64,000 bases of DNA from Dactylorhiza incarnata (GCA_033032865.1 JAWHQI010000264.1:806001-870000), one strand, 5' to 3'; shown: positions 23,377 to 35,034, numbered from the stretch's first letter. The notes: generated by a model from the sequence alone, not told the origin. Program-made: numbers and translations.

Positions 23377-24623
23377 AGGGTTCGTTCGTTTCACAGACAT
23401 TGATATTGAAGTATTGACTATCAATCCAATATCAATACACACGGGAAATGATATTAAGTTTAAATCCAATTCTTTTGTTCGTCTGTATGATAATTTTCTG
23501 TCATAGGAATTGATATTCATTACTTTTTACTGTTCGTTTGCAGAAATACATTCTGTCATAGAAATTGACATTGATCAATATTGAGCTTCTAAGCTTCTTT
23601 CTATAAATTATCACAAGCAATAGAGCGATTTTTAGCCCGACACGCAGTTTTTTAGCCCCGCGCACGAATTTTTCACCTGGGCGTATTTTTTTCGCATGGA
23701 CACATTTTTTTCGCCCGGGCGCGATTTTTTTGACCAGGCGCGCTTTTTTCGCCCGGGCGCGATTTTTTTTGCTCAGGTGTGATTTTTCCGACCGGGCGCG
23801 ATTTTTTCGCCCGGACGCGACTTTTTCCCCCGAGCGGGTTTTTTTTTTTCGACCGGGCGCATTTTTTTCGCCCGGGTGCAATTTTTTCTCCCGGATGCGT
23901 TTTTTTTCGCCCGGGCGTGCTTTTTTCGCCCGGGCGCGCTTTTTTCGCTCGGGCGCGATTTTTTTGCCCGAGCGCAATTTTTTCGATCGGGCGCGATTAT
24001 TTCGCCCGAGCATGTTTTATTTTCCCGGACGCGTTTATTTGGCCCAGACGCGATTTTTTCGCCCGGGCGCGATTTTGCGCGTTTTTTTTCGCCCGGGCGT
24101 GTTTTATCGCCAGGACGCGTTTTTTTGCCCTTACTCGATTTTTTCGCCCACACGCTTTCTTTTCGCCCGGGCGCGAAAAAACACGCCCGGGCGAAAATGA
24201 CGCAATTTTTTCGCGAAAAAAATGCGCCCAAGCGAAAAAAAATGCGCCCGGTCGAAAAAATCGCGCCTGGGCAAAAAAATGCGCCCGGGAAAAAAACGCG
24301 CTAGGGCAAAAAAAGCGTGCCCGGGCGAAAAAATGCGCCCAGACAAAAAAATTGCGTCTGGGCGAATAAATCACGTACGTGCAAAATATGCGCATTCGGG
24401 CAAAAAAATTTGATATTCTTTTGGAAAGTCGGAGTTCGCGATCTCAATATCCGTCCCTGGAGATAAACATTGGATCGATAGGTTTTTAGGTTAGGGTGAA
24501 TATCGTCGACTTTTCACCAGAAAGTCAATTCCACTCTACGATTGTTGGTACGAACAACAGAAATGACTTTCATATTCTCAAAACCAATACTCCAATATCA
24601 ATGTCTGTGAAACGAACGGACCC
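23377..24623 (+). mobile_element. PIF/Harbinger-like non-autonomous element with TAA TSD
   Basis: TIRs of 31 bp differ at one position; both start GGGTYCGTTCGTTTCACAGA. Three-base TAA flanks both sides (23374-23376 and 24624-24626), as for PIF/Harbinger-type Tourist MITEs. The interior is about 250 bp of unique sequence, then GC array 2, then about 200 bp. There is no transposase. Total 1,247 bp. Confidence 0.72.
23640..24410. repeat. fold-back GC-rich array 2 (CGCCCGGGCG units)
   Basis: Same unit as array 1. Units read TTTTTTCGCCCGGGCGCG to about 24165 and the complement after about 24170. The reversal falls on a CGCCCGGGCG core, which is itself a palindrome. Confidence 0.88.
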
Positions 24624-24626
24624 TAA

Positions 24627-26098
24627 GTGAACATAAAAATAATATAATTGACGCCGATTATATTATCCTTTATTGTCTACAAGCAAAATAAAGCAAATTT
24701 TGAACAAACACTGTAAATAGCATCAATATTAATAGTCATCTATTTAAATCTTCAAAATTTTCATTCAGAGATCTAACAGACAGGAAAATTATCAAGATTT
24801 CAGAATTTTGAAACAAAAAAAAAACATTCCCTTCACGACTGAAAGAAAATTTTACTAACTGTAACAATCCATCCCCATAATCTAACATCAGTATTGATAG
24901 ACATCGAAACTGAGAAAAATGTAAATCGATTTGCGGTGAAACGGGAAAAGGAGGATTTTTCGGAGTTTTTATCTTGGTTGCAGTGAAGAAACGCGAAACC
25001 AGACGAAACTATGATAAACCTCCGGCGAACCAAGCGAAAGAATGGGAATTCTCCGGCGAACTAGGAGGCGAAACAAGGGGGAACCAGGTGGAGAAACAGG
25101 CAGAAGCTCGCTGGCCAGGAAATGGTGAAAGGAGAGCAGGAGTCGCGTGCGTGAGTCGGCTGAGGGAGTGAGTGCGGGCAGGGGTTTTAGAAAGGCCTAA
25201 AATACTTTTAAAATGAGTGTTAATAGTCAAAATTACGGTGCTAATGAAAAAAAAGCAATGACAACTCTCATCCAATCATGTATAATAAGAGCACTCACAC
25301 GAGAAGTAATATAGTGCATCCTTCTTGTCTTTTGTCTTGGTCTAGGTCTTGGGAATGGGGAAAGGCCGGCGCTAGATGGCGGTGACGCGTGAATGAGTAG
25401 CGACGGAGGTGCATGGCCGAGCAGCGGAGTTGTGGTGGTATTTGCAGCAAGTTTTTGGCAATGCAGTGTTGCCGAAGGTCGTGTTAGCAGGGGCCGAGAT
25501 TTGGGCGGAACCGTGAGGGTGGCATTGGTTTTTGAGGTGGCATCTAGTTGATTGGAGGTAACGATTGTCTGGGAGGCTGGGGAGTTGCGATGTAGGTTGC
25601 AATAATAGCAAGAAAACACATAACCAGAGTGCGTGATTTGCGCAGTGAACGATGGTGGAGCAGTCGCTTGTTTGGGCTCGAGGGAGTGGTCATCGCATTT
25701 GCAACTAAGGGCACGAGACATCTTCGTGCACCCACCTCTTGACCGGGTTCTGGACTGATCAGAGTGGGATGTGGATGTGGAGCATTGGATGACAACACCG
25801 CGATGAACTGAAAGACTTTTGGAGGACCACATGTGTTTTGAGGAACCAAATGGAGAGAATACAATGCGATCGTTTTCATCAACAACATCTGCATTTTCTC
25901 ATTGTATCTATTCCTTTTTGTAGTCGTGCTGAACCTGTAAAAGTCTGTCCTGCACATACCCGTTATGAAATTGCGCATTTTGTACATAGTTAAAGTTGAC
26001 CAGCACATAGCTGAAGTTGGTCTGCACATAGCTGAAGTTGGCCTGCACATAACTGAAGTTGGCATGATATATTCATCACCGCAAAGATATTTATGAGC
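24627..26098. other. intergenic sequence, no convincing gene
   Basis: 24960-25190 is purine-rich and GC-rich like a leader, and 25233-25832 has a 199-codon minus-strand frame without a domain I can name. 25990-26060 has four short near-repeats of 'GCACATAGCTGAAGTTGG'. Confidence 0.4.
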
Positions 26099-26509
26099 AA
26101 TGTTATAAGCACACCAGTTTTGGCTATTCACACACCAATTTCTATGAGTTATTACGCGCCTTTTGAAAATACGTCTTGTATATACATTTTTAGGAAAAGT
26201 GTTTAACACGAAAATTGTAGATCTCGTCGAGATATACAAATTTCGTGTTGAACACTTTTCCTAAAAATGCATGTACAAGACGTATTTTCAAAAATTCGTT
26301 ATAGTTACGATCAGGGCGACAATACGCCTTGTGCATGCATTTTTAGAAAAAGTGTTCAACACGAAAGTTGTAGATCTCGACAAAATCTACAATTTTCGTG
26401 TTAAACACTTTTCCTAAAAATGCAAGTACAATGAGTATTTTCAAAAAGACGCGTAATAACTCATAGAAATTGGTGTGTGAATAGCCAAAACTGATGTGCT
26501 TATAACATT
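26099..26509. mobile_element. palindromic MITE, family 3, upstream of the DTW gene
   Basis: Inverted ends AATGTTATAAGCACACCAG / complement, matching for about 60 bp with few changes. The interior carries two copies of the 'AAAGTTGTAGATCTCG' palindrome block also found in families 1 and 2. No clear target duplication. It ends about 140 bp before the DTW start codon. Confidence 0.72.
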
Positions 26510-26650
26510 AGATTATAGATAATAAATTAGAATTATTATTGGAAGAGTCATGAAGAAACCTCCTTCGACGGTGACGATCTACCCTGCGCAGGGCCGTTCT
26601 CCGCCACGCTCAGGCAGCCCGAAAAAGGAGTTATTAGGGTTTCATCATTC

Positions 26651-27769
26651 ATGATTTTAATAGACCTCGCAAATGCGGTCCGGTTGCCCAGCCGCACTCA
26701 AGCTCTACCTGCGATTCCCTCGCGCATTTCATCCGGAGCTTCGTCTAATTTTCGCCATTCCCCGGCCATGGGAAGCGAGAGTACTGTGAGAAGGGCCTTC
26801 TGCCTCCGCTGCACGAAGCCCGCTCGCATCTGCCTATGCGATCGTCTAAAGTCGCCGCCGCTCGACAACTCCGTCGCCGTCACCATCCTCCAGCACAGCC
26901 TCGAGAAGACCCACCCTCTGAACTCCACCAGAGTCGCAAGGATTTGCCTGAAGAACCTTTCCGTGGTCCCCGTCACCGACGTTAATTTCCAAGCCCAGTT
27001 CCTCATTCGCCCTCTGGAACCCAATCGAAATCATCCTCACATCACTGGAAATTCCTTCGAAAAGTCAATTTCGGGTGGAAGGTTGGAATTGGATTTTGCA
27101 TCCACGAATTCTGTCATGGACACTGCTTCAGATGCGTCATGCGCGAGTAATTTTACTACTTCTCAGATGGATGACGAGGTTACAGCTAATTTTTCTAACT
27201 ATACTGTAACTTACTCTTCGAAATATATCTTGGTGACAATAAAAAGAACTGCGAAGCCTGATATCGGCTGGATTCTGAACCATCCTGTTGGGAGAGCTGC
27301 TATTTCGAATGGTTTCATGGTCAGAAAGTTGCAGCGAAAGGAGTTGCCGCAAGAAAGTAATAATAGATTCAAAGACTTCGAGGAGTTTAATCTCGTTGTT
27401 CCTCCCGGATCTGCTCTTCTCTTCCCGGGCCCAAATTCAATGGAGATTGTTGAGTTGGAGTACGAGATAAAGCAGTTGATAGTGTTGGATGGGACATGGG
27501 CGAAGGCGAGGAGAATGTACTACGAGAATCCATGGCTAAAGCTTTTGCCACAGTTGAAGTTGGATCCGAGGAAGGAGAGCTTGTACAGTGAGGTGAGGCA
27601 TCAGCCGAAGGCTGACTGTTTATCTACAGTCGAGAGCATTGTTTGTGCCCTGAAAGGGTTAGGTAATGACGAGGAGGCTTTGGACGAAATTTTACAGGTA
27701 TTTGAATCAATGATTCTGGATCAGAGACGCTGCAAGGATGAAAAATTCAAAGTGTTTTTAAAGTCTTGA
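26651..27769 (+). CDS. DTW-domain protein, predicted tRNA-uridine aminocarboxypropyltransferase
   Basis: Intact single-exon gene of 372 codons. DTW/TapT-family enzymes transfer the 3-amino-3-carboxypropyl group of S-adenosylmethionine to uridine in tRNA (acp3U). The N-terminus has four cysteines in CLRCTKPARICLC (residues 51-63), a probable zinc site. 'ILQH..EK.HPLNSTRVA' lies at 80-96. The segment 'LLFPGP' is at 256-261 and the signature DGTW at 280-283 (family D-x-T-W). 'EVRHQPKADCLSTVES' is at 314-329, which is a conserved substrate-binding block. An insertion at about 122-190, rich in Ser/Thr/Asn, separates the two halves, as in plant members. An in-frame Met at residue 40 (26768) is an alternative start; residues 1-39 could be a targeting peptide or untranslated. 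The 5' part is GC-rich and the 3' part is AT-rich. It belongs with the DTWD2 type. Confidence 0.92.
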   Translation: MILIDLANAVRLPSRTQALPAIPSRISSGASSNFRHSPAMGSESTVRRAFCLRCTKPARICLCDRLKSPPLDNSVAVTILQHSLEKTHPLNSTRVARICLKNLSVVPVTDVNFQAQFLIRPLEPNRNHPHITGNSFEKSISGGRLELDFASTNSVMDTASDASCASNFTTSQMDDEVTANFSNYTVTYSSKYILVTIKRTAKPDIGWILNHPVGRAAISNGFMVRKLQRKELPQESNNRFKDFEEFNLVVPPGSALLFPGPNSMEIVELEYEIKQLIVLDGTWAKARRMYYENPWLKLLPQLKLDPRKESLYSEVRHQPKADCLSTVESIVCALKGLGNDEEALDEILQVFESMILDQRRCKDEKFKVFLKS

Positions 27770-28539
27770 GCAGTTTTTTGTGACGATGATTAGAGATTAT
27801 GGATAATGGAGATGAATACAGAAGAACTAAGCCACTGCAGCCTTAGCTCAAGAGTGGTATGATATGAGATTTATTCACTTTTGAGCATTTTGGATGATAT
27901 TTCTTCTATCCAAAGGCTGATTGCTGGTGAGTTTTGTTTAATATTCAATTGATTTACTGAACCCATCTTTAGAAATTGTTTGATGTTGATTAGGAAGGAA
28001 AATAATACATATATGTAGATTAAAAGAATTTTAACTCTTGATGCTATGTTTGTTCATATTTTTACCTTCCCAGCAATCAAAATGTCAAATTTTACCGTTC
28101 GTTAATTCAAAAAGTAAGCCTCAAAAGGTTAAATACTTGATGTTGTTAAAATTTCTGACTTCTTCAAAATGATTAAGTTTGGCTGTATTTTACAACTACA
28201 ACATTGCTCATCATTGTTTTCCTGTTCACCCATTGGTTGTTCTATGATGAGTACTTTCTTTGGCACCCTGTTCCATTTTTTACTATTTAGCAAGCTGTTT
28301 TACCTTGTCTGTTAAGCAGAATTAAACTAACAATCTAAAATTTTAAGTTCTGAAAGGTTACAGGTGTCTTATATTTAAGGCTTCTGTTGAAAGCTGGGGT
28401 AAGAATTTGTAGGAATATGTTGTTGATAAAAGTAATATGAGTTTTGGGAACTTTTGTGGTGCTTCCATTGCATGAGAAATAGAAGTAAATAGTTTGGGTT
28501 GATGAAAGTTATTGTTTGATATCCTTGTCCGTGCTTCTT
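27770..28539. other. 3' flank of the DTW gene, no gene seen
   Basis: AT-rich, with stops in all frames. Probably 3' UTR followed by intergenic DNA. Confidence 0.5.
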
Positions 28540-28625
28540 CTATGAATAAGGGCATCCCCCACAGCGAGGGTCCGGGCAAGGGTCCCACCACAAGGGTGAA
28601 ATGTAGGCAAACCTTACCATGCATT
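28540..28625 (-). repeat. Au-type SINE fragment, minus strand
   Basis: The complement reads GGTAAGGTTTGCC, CCCTTGTGGTGGGACCCTT and CCCGGACCC, the same block as in the SINE at 1936-2063. The 3' end after the CCGGACC motif is degraded. Confidence 0.65.
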
Positions 28626-29156
28626 TTTTATTTAGACAAAATATTCTCCTTTGTTAATTATTGTAATGATATTTTCATCCATCTCCAACGGTCAAACACA
28701 TTCAATTAGAGGGGAACCAATACTAGAATTTGAATGCTCCTATGATTGTTGGAGAGAATAAATCGAGAACGAAAAAATACAAAAATAATTTAAGAACTCA
28801 GTGTTTTACTTTGTTCAAAATTTCCTTTGTACAAGACCGCACTAGGGTTTTATCATTGCTTCTTTGTTGATGCATGATTACGAGAGATGACATTTTATAT
28901 AAGCGAATCTAGCTACAATCACGGTGAAATTAAAACACTTTTTTGCTCAAGGCACCATCCACAACAGGGGGCTGCTAGCTCCCTCACACCCATAGCCAAC
29001 TCAGCGCCAAGTCGGATCCATGAAAGGACATGGTGTATCCAATCATGTCCGAAATAATATACCAAATTTTGTTGTTTGCAAAACAAAAAAGATTTTATTT
29101 GTGAACGAGTAAGAGCTAAATGCTAATACATTGAAAGGGAAAAATCTAACTAGAAA
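28626..29156. other. unassigned intergenic sequence
   Basis: Non-coding by eye. 28790-29030 has an LTR-like feel (TATA-like 'TTTATATAAGCG', short GC-rich end) but no partner. Confidence 0.35.
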
Positions 29157-29161
29157 CAAGC

Positions 29162-29427
29162 TGTTACGAACAGGAAAAATACTTCGATTCGATTGCAATA
29201 ACTGGAAGAAACACACGGATACAAATCCAGAGCAAGCTCCGGCCAAGATTATGGAGGCTGGGTCCTCCTATAATCCTTCTCTCCAAAGAGAGCCCAAAAC
29301 CCTAATACATCCAAGATACCAACATACTCCCATACCACCTCCTTATATAGGGAGGGGGGCTCACATAACGATAACCATAAGCAATAAACTAAAACAAGGT
29401 ACAAAATAGACGCGCGCGAGCGTAACA
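29162..29427 (-). repeat. 3' LTR of the minus-strand gag-only element
   Basis: TGTTACGAACAGG...CGAGCGTAACA. Reads as the 3' LTR for a minus-strand element; the internal side abuts 'ATACACCCCGCC', a pyrimidine run that is the complement of a polypurine tract. Confidence 0.87.
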
Positions 29428-29483
29428 ATACACCCCGCCAAAAAAATCGACCTTGCCCTCAAGGTCGGAGTGCCGCCCGCCGG

Positions 29484-30550
29484 CTAGTAGTGAAAGGTCC
29501 GCGGGTGGGCAGTCGTCGAGGTGCCCGGAGCGCCGTCCGGTGGTACATCCGTGATCATAAGAGCAGCAAAGTCAGGCGGGCCGATGTCGCTTGCGTCCTC
29601 TCCGATGAGAAAGCGGAACTCCTTCACCGGGCAATCATGTGTAGTTGAGTAGGGTTGTTTGCAACGGAAGCACAGACCCCTACTCCGTAAGTCATTGTAC
29701 TCTTGGTTGGACAGGCTGTGAGTAGGAACAGGACGGTTGTTGCGTGGGCCCATCAAGGATAGGTGAGGTAGAGGGGGTGGCGGTGGTGGTTGTTTAGGCG
29801 GGGGCGAAAAATATGGTTGGTAAGGAGGTTTGGCGGGAGGTAAAGAAAACGTAGGGTCCCCGGACAGTGCGAGGAATTCGGCCTCCACGAGTGGAGAGAG
29901 GTGCATGGCCTGGTGAACAGTTGATGGTTGAAGGGTGCGGAGGAGGGCTCGGAGATGGGGTTGTAGTAGGCCAAGTAATGGTCGGGTGGAAGTCCTGGAA
30001 CATGGGTGACCAACTCGATAAAAGAGTCCACATACGAATCAATGGAGCCGGTCTGACGGACTCCGCACAGGCGCTCGATCATGGAACCGGAGTAGCGGTG
30101 ATCAAAGCGCTGAATGAGGGCCTCCGTAAGAGCTGTCCATGTGAGGTCGAGGGAGGACTGACGGAGCCAGCGGGCCCAGTGGAGGGCGGACCCTTCCAGG
30201 CCAACAATTGCTGTGGAGACCTGCTGCGTCCGTGGAATCTAGTGGATGTCAAAGAACTGTTCGGCGCGGGCAATCCACCCCAGGGGGTCAATCCCGTGGA
30301 ATGTGGGGATGTCGAGGCGTGGGGGCTGTGGAGGAACATCTGGCAGTGCGGAAGCTGCGGGGCCCAACGTACAGGGGGACCCCAAAGTAGAGGCCGCAGG
30401 AGGAGGACCGGAGTGCTGCCCGGTTTGTAAGTTTTGGAGCATCGCCATAATCGTCGTGAGTTGCTCGGCCTGAGAGTCGAGACGAGAGTTGACGGCGGCG
30501 AGGTTGTGTTCGAGGGCGTCCACGCGGGATTCCATTCGGCTTTTTGGCAT
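29484..30550 (-). pseudogene. Ty3/gypsy gag, frameshifted, with stop
   Basis: Starts MPKSRMESRVDALEHNLAAV (coiled coil) at 30550. A first stop follows 'AEQFFDIH' at 30239-30241. Further blocks in other frames show 'RQTGSIDSYVDSF' near 30050 and a zinc knuckle 'GLCFRCKQPYSTTHDC' near 29660. The last frame ends at 29484. It therefore has at least one nonsense and two frameshifts. The sequence after it towards 29428 encodes the short Pol-end-like tail. Confidence 0.78.
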
Positions 30551-31081
30551 AGGCTGACGATTGCACCGAGCTGGAGGTTGGCCAGAGAGAGCCGGAAAGG
30601 GCCTGGACTGACGGATACGGCAGAAGAGTGCCGGAAGAGCAGCGGCGGCGGAAAAGACCCGGACTGGCGGAGGAAAAGCCCTGGCGCTGTGGACGATTGC
30701 GGAAGCACGCGCAGGAGCCGACGAAGAAATAGCGGACGGATGACGTTGCGCTCGATGTGAAGAAATAGCGGATAGATGACGTTGCGCAGGAGCCGACGAA
30801 GAAACGCGCAGGATGGCGAGCGGAGCGGCGGATGCGGCGGAGTGGATGATCGCGGCGCTCGAGTGACGTTGCGCTCGATGTCGGCGACGGCCCTGGCGGA
30901 CGACGGTGTGGCTAGGGCACAACAGCGAGGGGGGGTCCTGGAGGGCGCCGACAGCTGGGGGTGACGCGGAAGACGATGAAAAGGCGACGAAGACAGCGCG
31001 GAAGCACGCGCAGGAGCCGACGAAGAAATAGCGGACGAACCCGGCGGCACGAAGTAGGCGGAATCGGCAGGGTCGGACCAA

Positions 31082-31346
31082 TGTTACGAACAGGAAAAAT
31101 ACTTCGATTCGATTGCAATAACTGGAAGAAACACACGGATACAAATCCGGAGCAAGCTTCGGCCAAGATTATGGAGGCTGGGTCCTCCTATAATCCTTCT
31201 CTCCAAAGAGAGCCCAAAACCCTAATACATCCAAGATACCAACATACTCCCATACCACCTCCTTATATAGAGAGGGGGGCTCACATAACGATACCATAAG
31301 CAATAAACTAAAACAAGGTACAAAATAGACGCGCGCGAGCGTAACA
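31082..31346 (-). repeat. 5' LTR of the minus-strand gag-only element
   Basis: Partner of 29162-29427. On the minus strand it is followed by 'TTGGTCCGACC', which would be the primer-binding region and is not of the iMet type used by the other elements here. Confidence 0.85.
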
Positions 31347-31351
31347 CAAGC

Positions 31352-33240
31352 TTTGTGAATGGGGCTCCACATACAGCATACCTGTAACAGGTCAATCCAA
31401 ACTGTGATGTAAAATATTGTAAAGTAAAACAATGTTGTATAATCTTAAATTTAGGACTCAACCGAATTGTGATATGAATTTCTGTCAAATAATCTCTATC
31501 AGATGGTGCTGATGAGTAGCTCTGTCCAGTTGCCCCGATGAGTAGTCCTGATGAGCGATGAGTGATTTGATGAATAGTTATGTCGAGTTAGTCTATCAGC
31601 TAGCCATTCACATGATCATAGCATAGGGGATCTAAACTCGAGTGTTCGACTTGGCCCTTAACGGTGTTTGGGAATCACTCTTGAGGGGCATAGACTCAAT
31701 GGAAATTGCATTTATTTTTTCTTTAATGAGTCGAGCCTTCGGAACCCGCAGCCAAGGTAAGCCAAGTGGAGAGGCAAGATCAGGAACTCTTTCTTACATT
31801 TGAAAGAGATTTATAAGACTCTTTGTTAGCAAATGCCCTGTAAAAGAGAAGATATAGTATTCAAACAACAAGCTCAAACAACATTGATGAGTGATTCTGA
31901 AGAATAACTACAATGAGTACCTCTGCACATATTTTTCCTTATGTCGTTTAAGTATTTGATGTATATATTCAGAAGGCTATACACAGAACTCCTTAGGCTG
32001 ATATGGATGATATGGGCATATCTAGAAATCAAAAGTTTTCATACTTTAATCCCTCCTTTCTTCGACCCCTACCTGAAACATTTCTTTTGCTCCAAAAGAG
32101 AGTTTGAGAGCTTCACCGCTTGCTCGAAAAGCGATTCTATCAAACTTTCAATGTTTAAGATATGAGCATCTTGATTACCATAAATTCCACCAAAATGGAG
32201 CTCTTTTCACACTCATAGGACATAATAATCACCATGAAGGTTACTTTTGGTTTCAACCACTTTCCTTTCATATGCTTTCCAATAAAACCTCAATATTACA
32301 AGACTAATCCAAAACCTGGTTAAGCTCATTGCTTCACCTAACGGGTATAATACCCATAGAAGAGAGATACTATAAACTATAAAGAAGCATATACCAACTC
32401 ATCATAAGTTCATAGCATTCCCTCATACTATCCTGCCAGCGTGCCCTGTCGATGTTATGCCGTGGGCTGAGCATCGTTTCGAGCAGGTCCCTGAACTTGG
32501 CCCTTCGTATTCATACATACTAGTTAGCAACCGTTTCAAATGGATAATAGCTACACAAATGGTTTCAAATAATACATGTCTGAATGGGATACACTTGAGA
32601 TAATATGCACAAAACAACCTTCTTGATTCTCTAATGGTAATCATACTATCAAGTATCAAGTGGGTCAACTAAAGAAGACCACTTATGAACTAAAACAGGA
32701 TATGTGAGTCCTCGCGAAGCTTTTAAGGCATCATAATTCAGAGCTCTTATGTATCTTCTAATCTATGTTTATCTGCTGCTATATCGGCTGATATATCCCG
32801 ATGACATATTGAATGTCTTTTATTTATTTATTTTATTTAGCTTCTATGGTTTAAGATACAACAAAACAAAATCGTTTCGTTGTCCGAGTTTATTTGTGCG
32901 TTAACTCTCGACAATCATCCCGCTTCCTCTGGATTTCTTCCATGCGTCTGTTCATCGTTGACTTCAATTCTGCTTGGCCTTTGGATTTTAGACTTAATAT
33001 TACTTATCTTTTGATGGAGATCGACCGCGCCACATTGAGAAATTCATCATTATCGACATTTTTGGATCGTCGGACGGTCGATCGGAGATCATAATCCCAA
33101 CCGACTCGATTTTTCTTATTTTTATGTATTTTTCTTTTATTTTTTTAGTTTTATTTAGAGAGTTAGGCAAAATTACCCATCGAGCTATCGTGACCGTTGA
33201 ATTTAGTTAACCTAATTCTCCTTCCCCCTCTTTATATCAT
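31352..33240. other. AT-rich intergenic sequence, no convincing gene
   Basis: Stops in all frames. A short 'GATGAGTxG/TTGAT' repeat-rich stretch is at about 31505-31590. A GC-richer island at 32425-32515 reads like a short exon on the minus strand but lacks supporting splice sites. Confidence 0.4.
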
Positions 33241-33964
33241 CCCCAACAACCAAGAGAAGGGAGTCAAGTCTTTTAGGTCTACGAGAACAGTTGCTTGATC
33301 CGCTCTCAGTGGACGCCAAGAGCTGCATGCGGTGCGACGTCGCAGGATCCCGTCTGTAGAGGGTGCCAACGCCCCTATCCAGCGCTTCCTCACGTTCCCA
33401 GCATCTTGATGCCATTTCCAGCACCCGATATCACCAATTCTGAGCTTCCAGCGCCCCGCCACCACCCGCCTTGCCTCCTGCACCTCCGTCCTACCCCATT
33501 CCCCCCTTCGTTCCCTCCGTCCAGGCAGATCCGCCGCTGTGCCGTCTTCTCAGCACCTCGACGCCATGAGTTTCTTGGCTTCCCGCGCCCAGCCACCACC
33601 CGCACTGCCTCCAACATCCCCGGCCAACCCTACTTCTCCCTTCATCCTCCCAGTTCAGGCCTTCCATCCCTTGGATATCCTCCATACAGACATCCCAATC
33701 CCTGGACAACCACCTCCACCCCTTTCACACCGCCCCGTGCCACCATCAACCATCCCACATCCCACATCCCACCGACTTCCACCTTGCTGCCGCCGCCCCT
33801 TCCCTCTTAACTCCACCACAAAATCCTAGCCTTACGGCCCCCCTACCACCCCTCCCAGCCACAAAACAGCCCCTCCCTCTCCCTGCAACTCACGTCCAGC
33901 AACCGTGATTCCTCCAGAGCACTTGCACCACATCTGTAATCATCAGATTTCCTCACCCACGCCA
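33241..33964. other. C-rich leader-like sequence
   Basis: Pyrimidine- and proline-codon-rich sequence with overlapping frames up to 171 codons. Composition rather than similarity produces the frames. It precedes copy 1 of the duplication below; a similar C-rich stretch (34800-35250) precedes copy 2. Confidence 0.35.
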
Positions 33965-34445
33965 ACGACCTTCTACTTGGTGAGTTTTCGCATTTATTTT
34001 CAAAACCTTCACTCGTGTATGCATGTCATCTTTATTGTTAATAATATGTGGCTATCTGTAATTTGATTTTACTCTTTATTTAGACGTGTGTTACTTAATC
34101 GCTTTACATTTAATTCTAGTGCACTCTTAATTTATTCTGCAATAGACGCATAATTACTAATCTTAGATGTTTGTGCTAATTTAGACTATATGCACGAGAT
34201 TGATATTGTTTAATTAATTGCGCGTCGGAAAAATATTTGCATGATTGAATCATTGCATGCACATCACATTAAGGCTATCCTTTGTTAGTTCATTGGATTG
34301 TGTGTGTGTGTGTTCATCTGCATTTTCATTTTAGGGTTCGTCATGGGTTCCTTTACATTCATCGTGTTTGCTTGCATCTCATCTAGGGTTAAGGCAGAGC
34401 ACGCCCGCCGCCTATAGATTCGTCCTGCGTCATCTTTCATTGTCG
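33965..34445 (+). repeat. diverged direct duplication, copy 1
   Basis: Shares many blocks in the same order with 35255-35710, including 'TTTAATTCTAGTGCACTC', 'GCATGATTGAATCATT' and 'CATCTAGGGTTA'. Looks like two diverged copies of a leader plus first intron or of an unknown repeat. Confidence 0.65.
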
Positions 34446-35011
34446 TCAACGACTTCGTAGCTTTCTGCTTCCTCTAGCTTTCTTTCTTGCATTATACTAT
34501 TATTACTTGCGTAACATACATTGTTTATACCAGTTCAGTAGATTTAGGAGTTCAATAAAGTTAAATCATTAATATATTATTGTATATAAACTAAAAAATA
34601 ATTATATGTATATATAATTACATATAAAAATAATTAAATATTGAAATTTGATATATGAAATATCCTCGATATATCCCCCGACATATTACAACTGGCATGA
34701 AAAACTTAATCTGTCGTGTCCCCAACATCCAACATCTGCAACCTTAATACACACACGCGCGCGCACACACACACAAACTTATATTATATTTTTCTAAGCA
34801 TCAAATGTTGACTTCCTTAGAGCAGCCATCCCAGCCCCGTTGGTTCTCTCCAACACCCCCACAACCTCTGACGATTCCCCTACTTTGTTCTATGGTTGTC
34901 CCCTGCCCTACCCGATGTTGGTTTCCTCGCTATAGCCCCAACCCGACCTCCTTTTCCCCTCGACCGAAACCTATTCCAGCCACCATCCACCTCTCAAATT
35001 TGCTCTAATGA

Positions 35012-35034
35012 CCCCCCCCCCCCCCCCCCCCCCC
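35012..35034 (+). repeat. 23-base poly-C tract
   Basis: An uninterrupted C run followed by (CCCCCA)n-like text to 35050. Confidence 0.85.

Larger units (their letters stand above)
29162..31346 (-). mobile_element. young gag-only Ty3/gypsy element, 5-bp TSD CAAGC
   Basis: A 2.2-kb element on the minus strand. LTRs of 266 and 265 bp differ at only about four positions by eye. CAAGC flanks both ends (29157-29161, 31347-31351). The interior codes a broken Gag and a short tail similar to the end of Pol ('LEGKVDFFGGV'), with no protease, RT or integrase. The design is the same as at 9571-12367, but the LTRs are much more alike, so it inserted more recently. Confidence 0.87.

Noticed and set aside
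21403..24413. Many open frames of 60-220 codons on both strands
   Set aside because: They are translations of the CGCCCGGGCG repeat (Arg/Pro/Gly/Phe/Lys repeats) and occur in every frame without stops because of the unit, not because of selection.
25233..25832. A 199-codon minus-strand frame with 'YVFSCYYCNLH', considered as a C2H2 zinc-finger relic
   Set aside because: The zinc-ligand histidines and the QALGGH motif are not present; similarity is too weak.
32425..32515. A GC-richer block whose minus strand reads RRAKFRDLLETMLSPRHNID
   Set aside because: Looks protein-like but has no clear acceptor/donor pair and no neighbouring exon; left unannotated.
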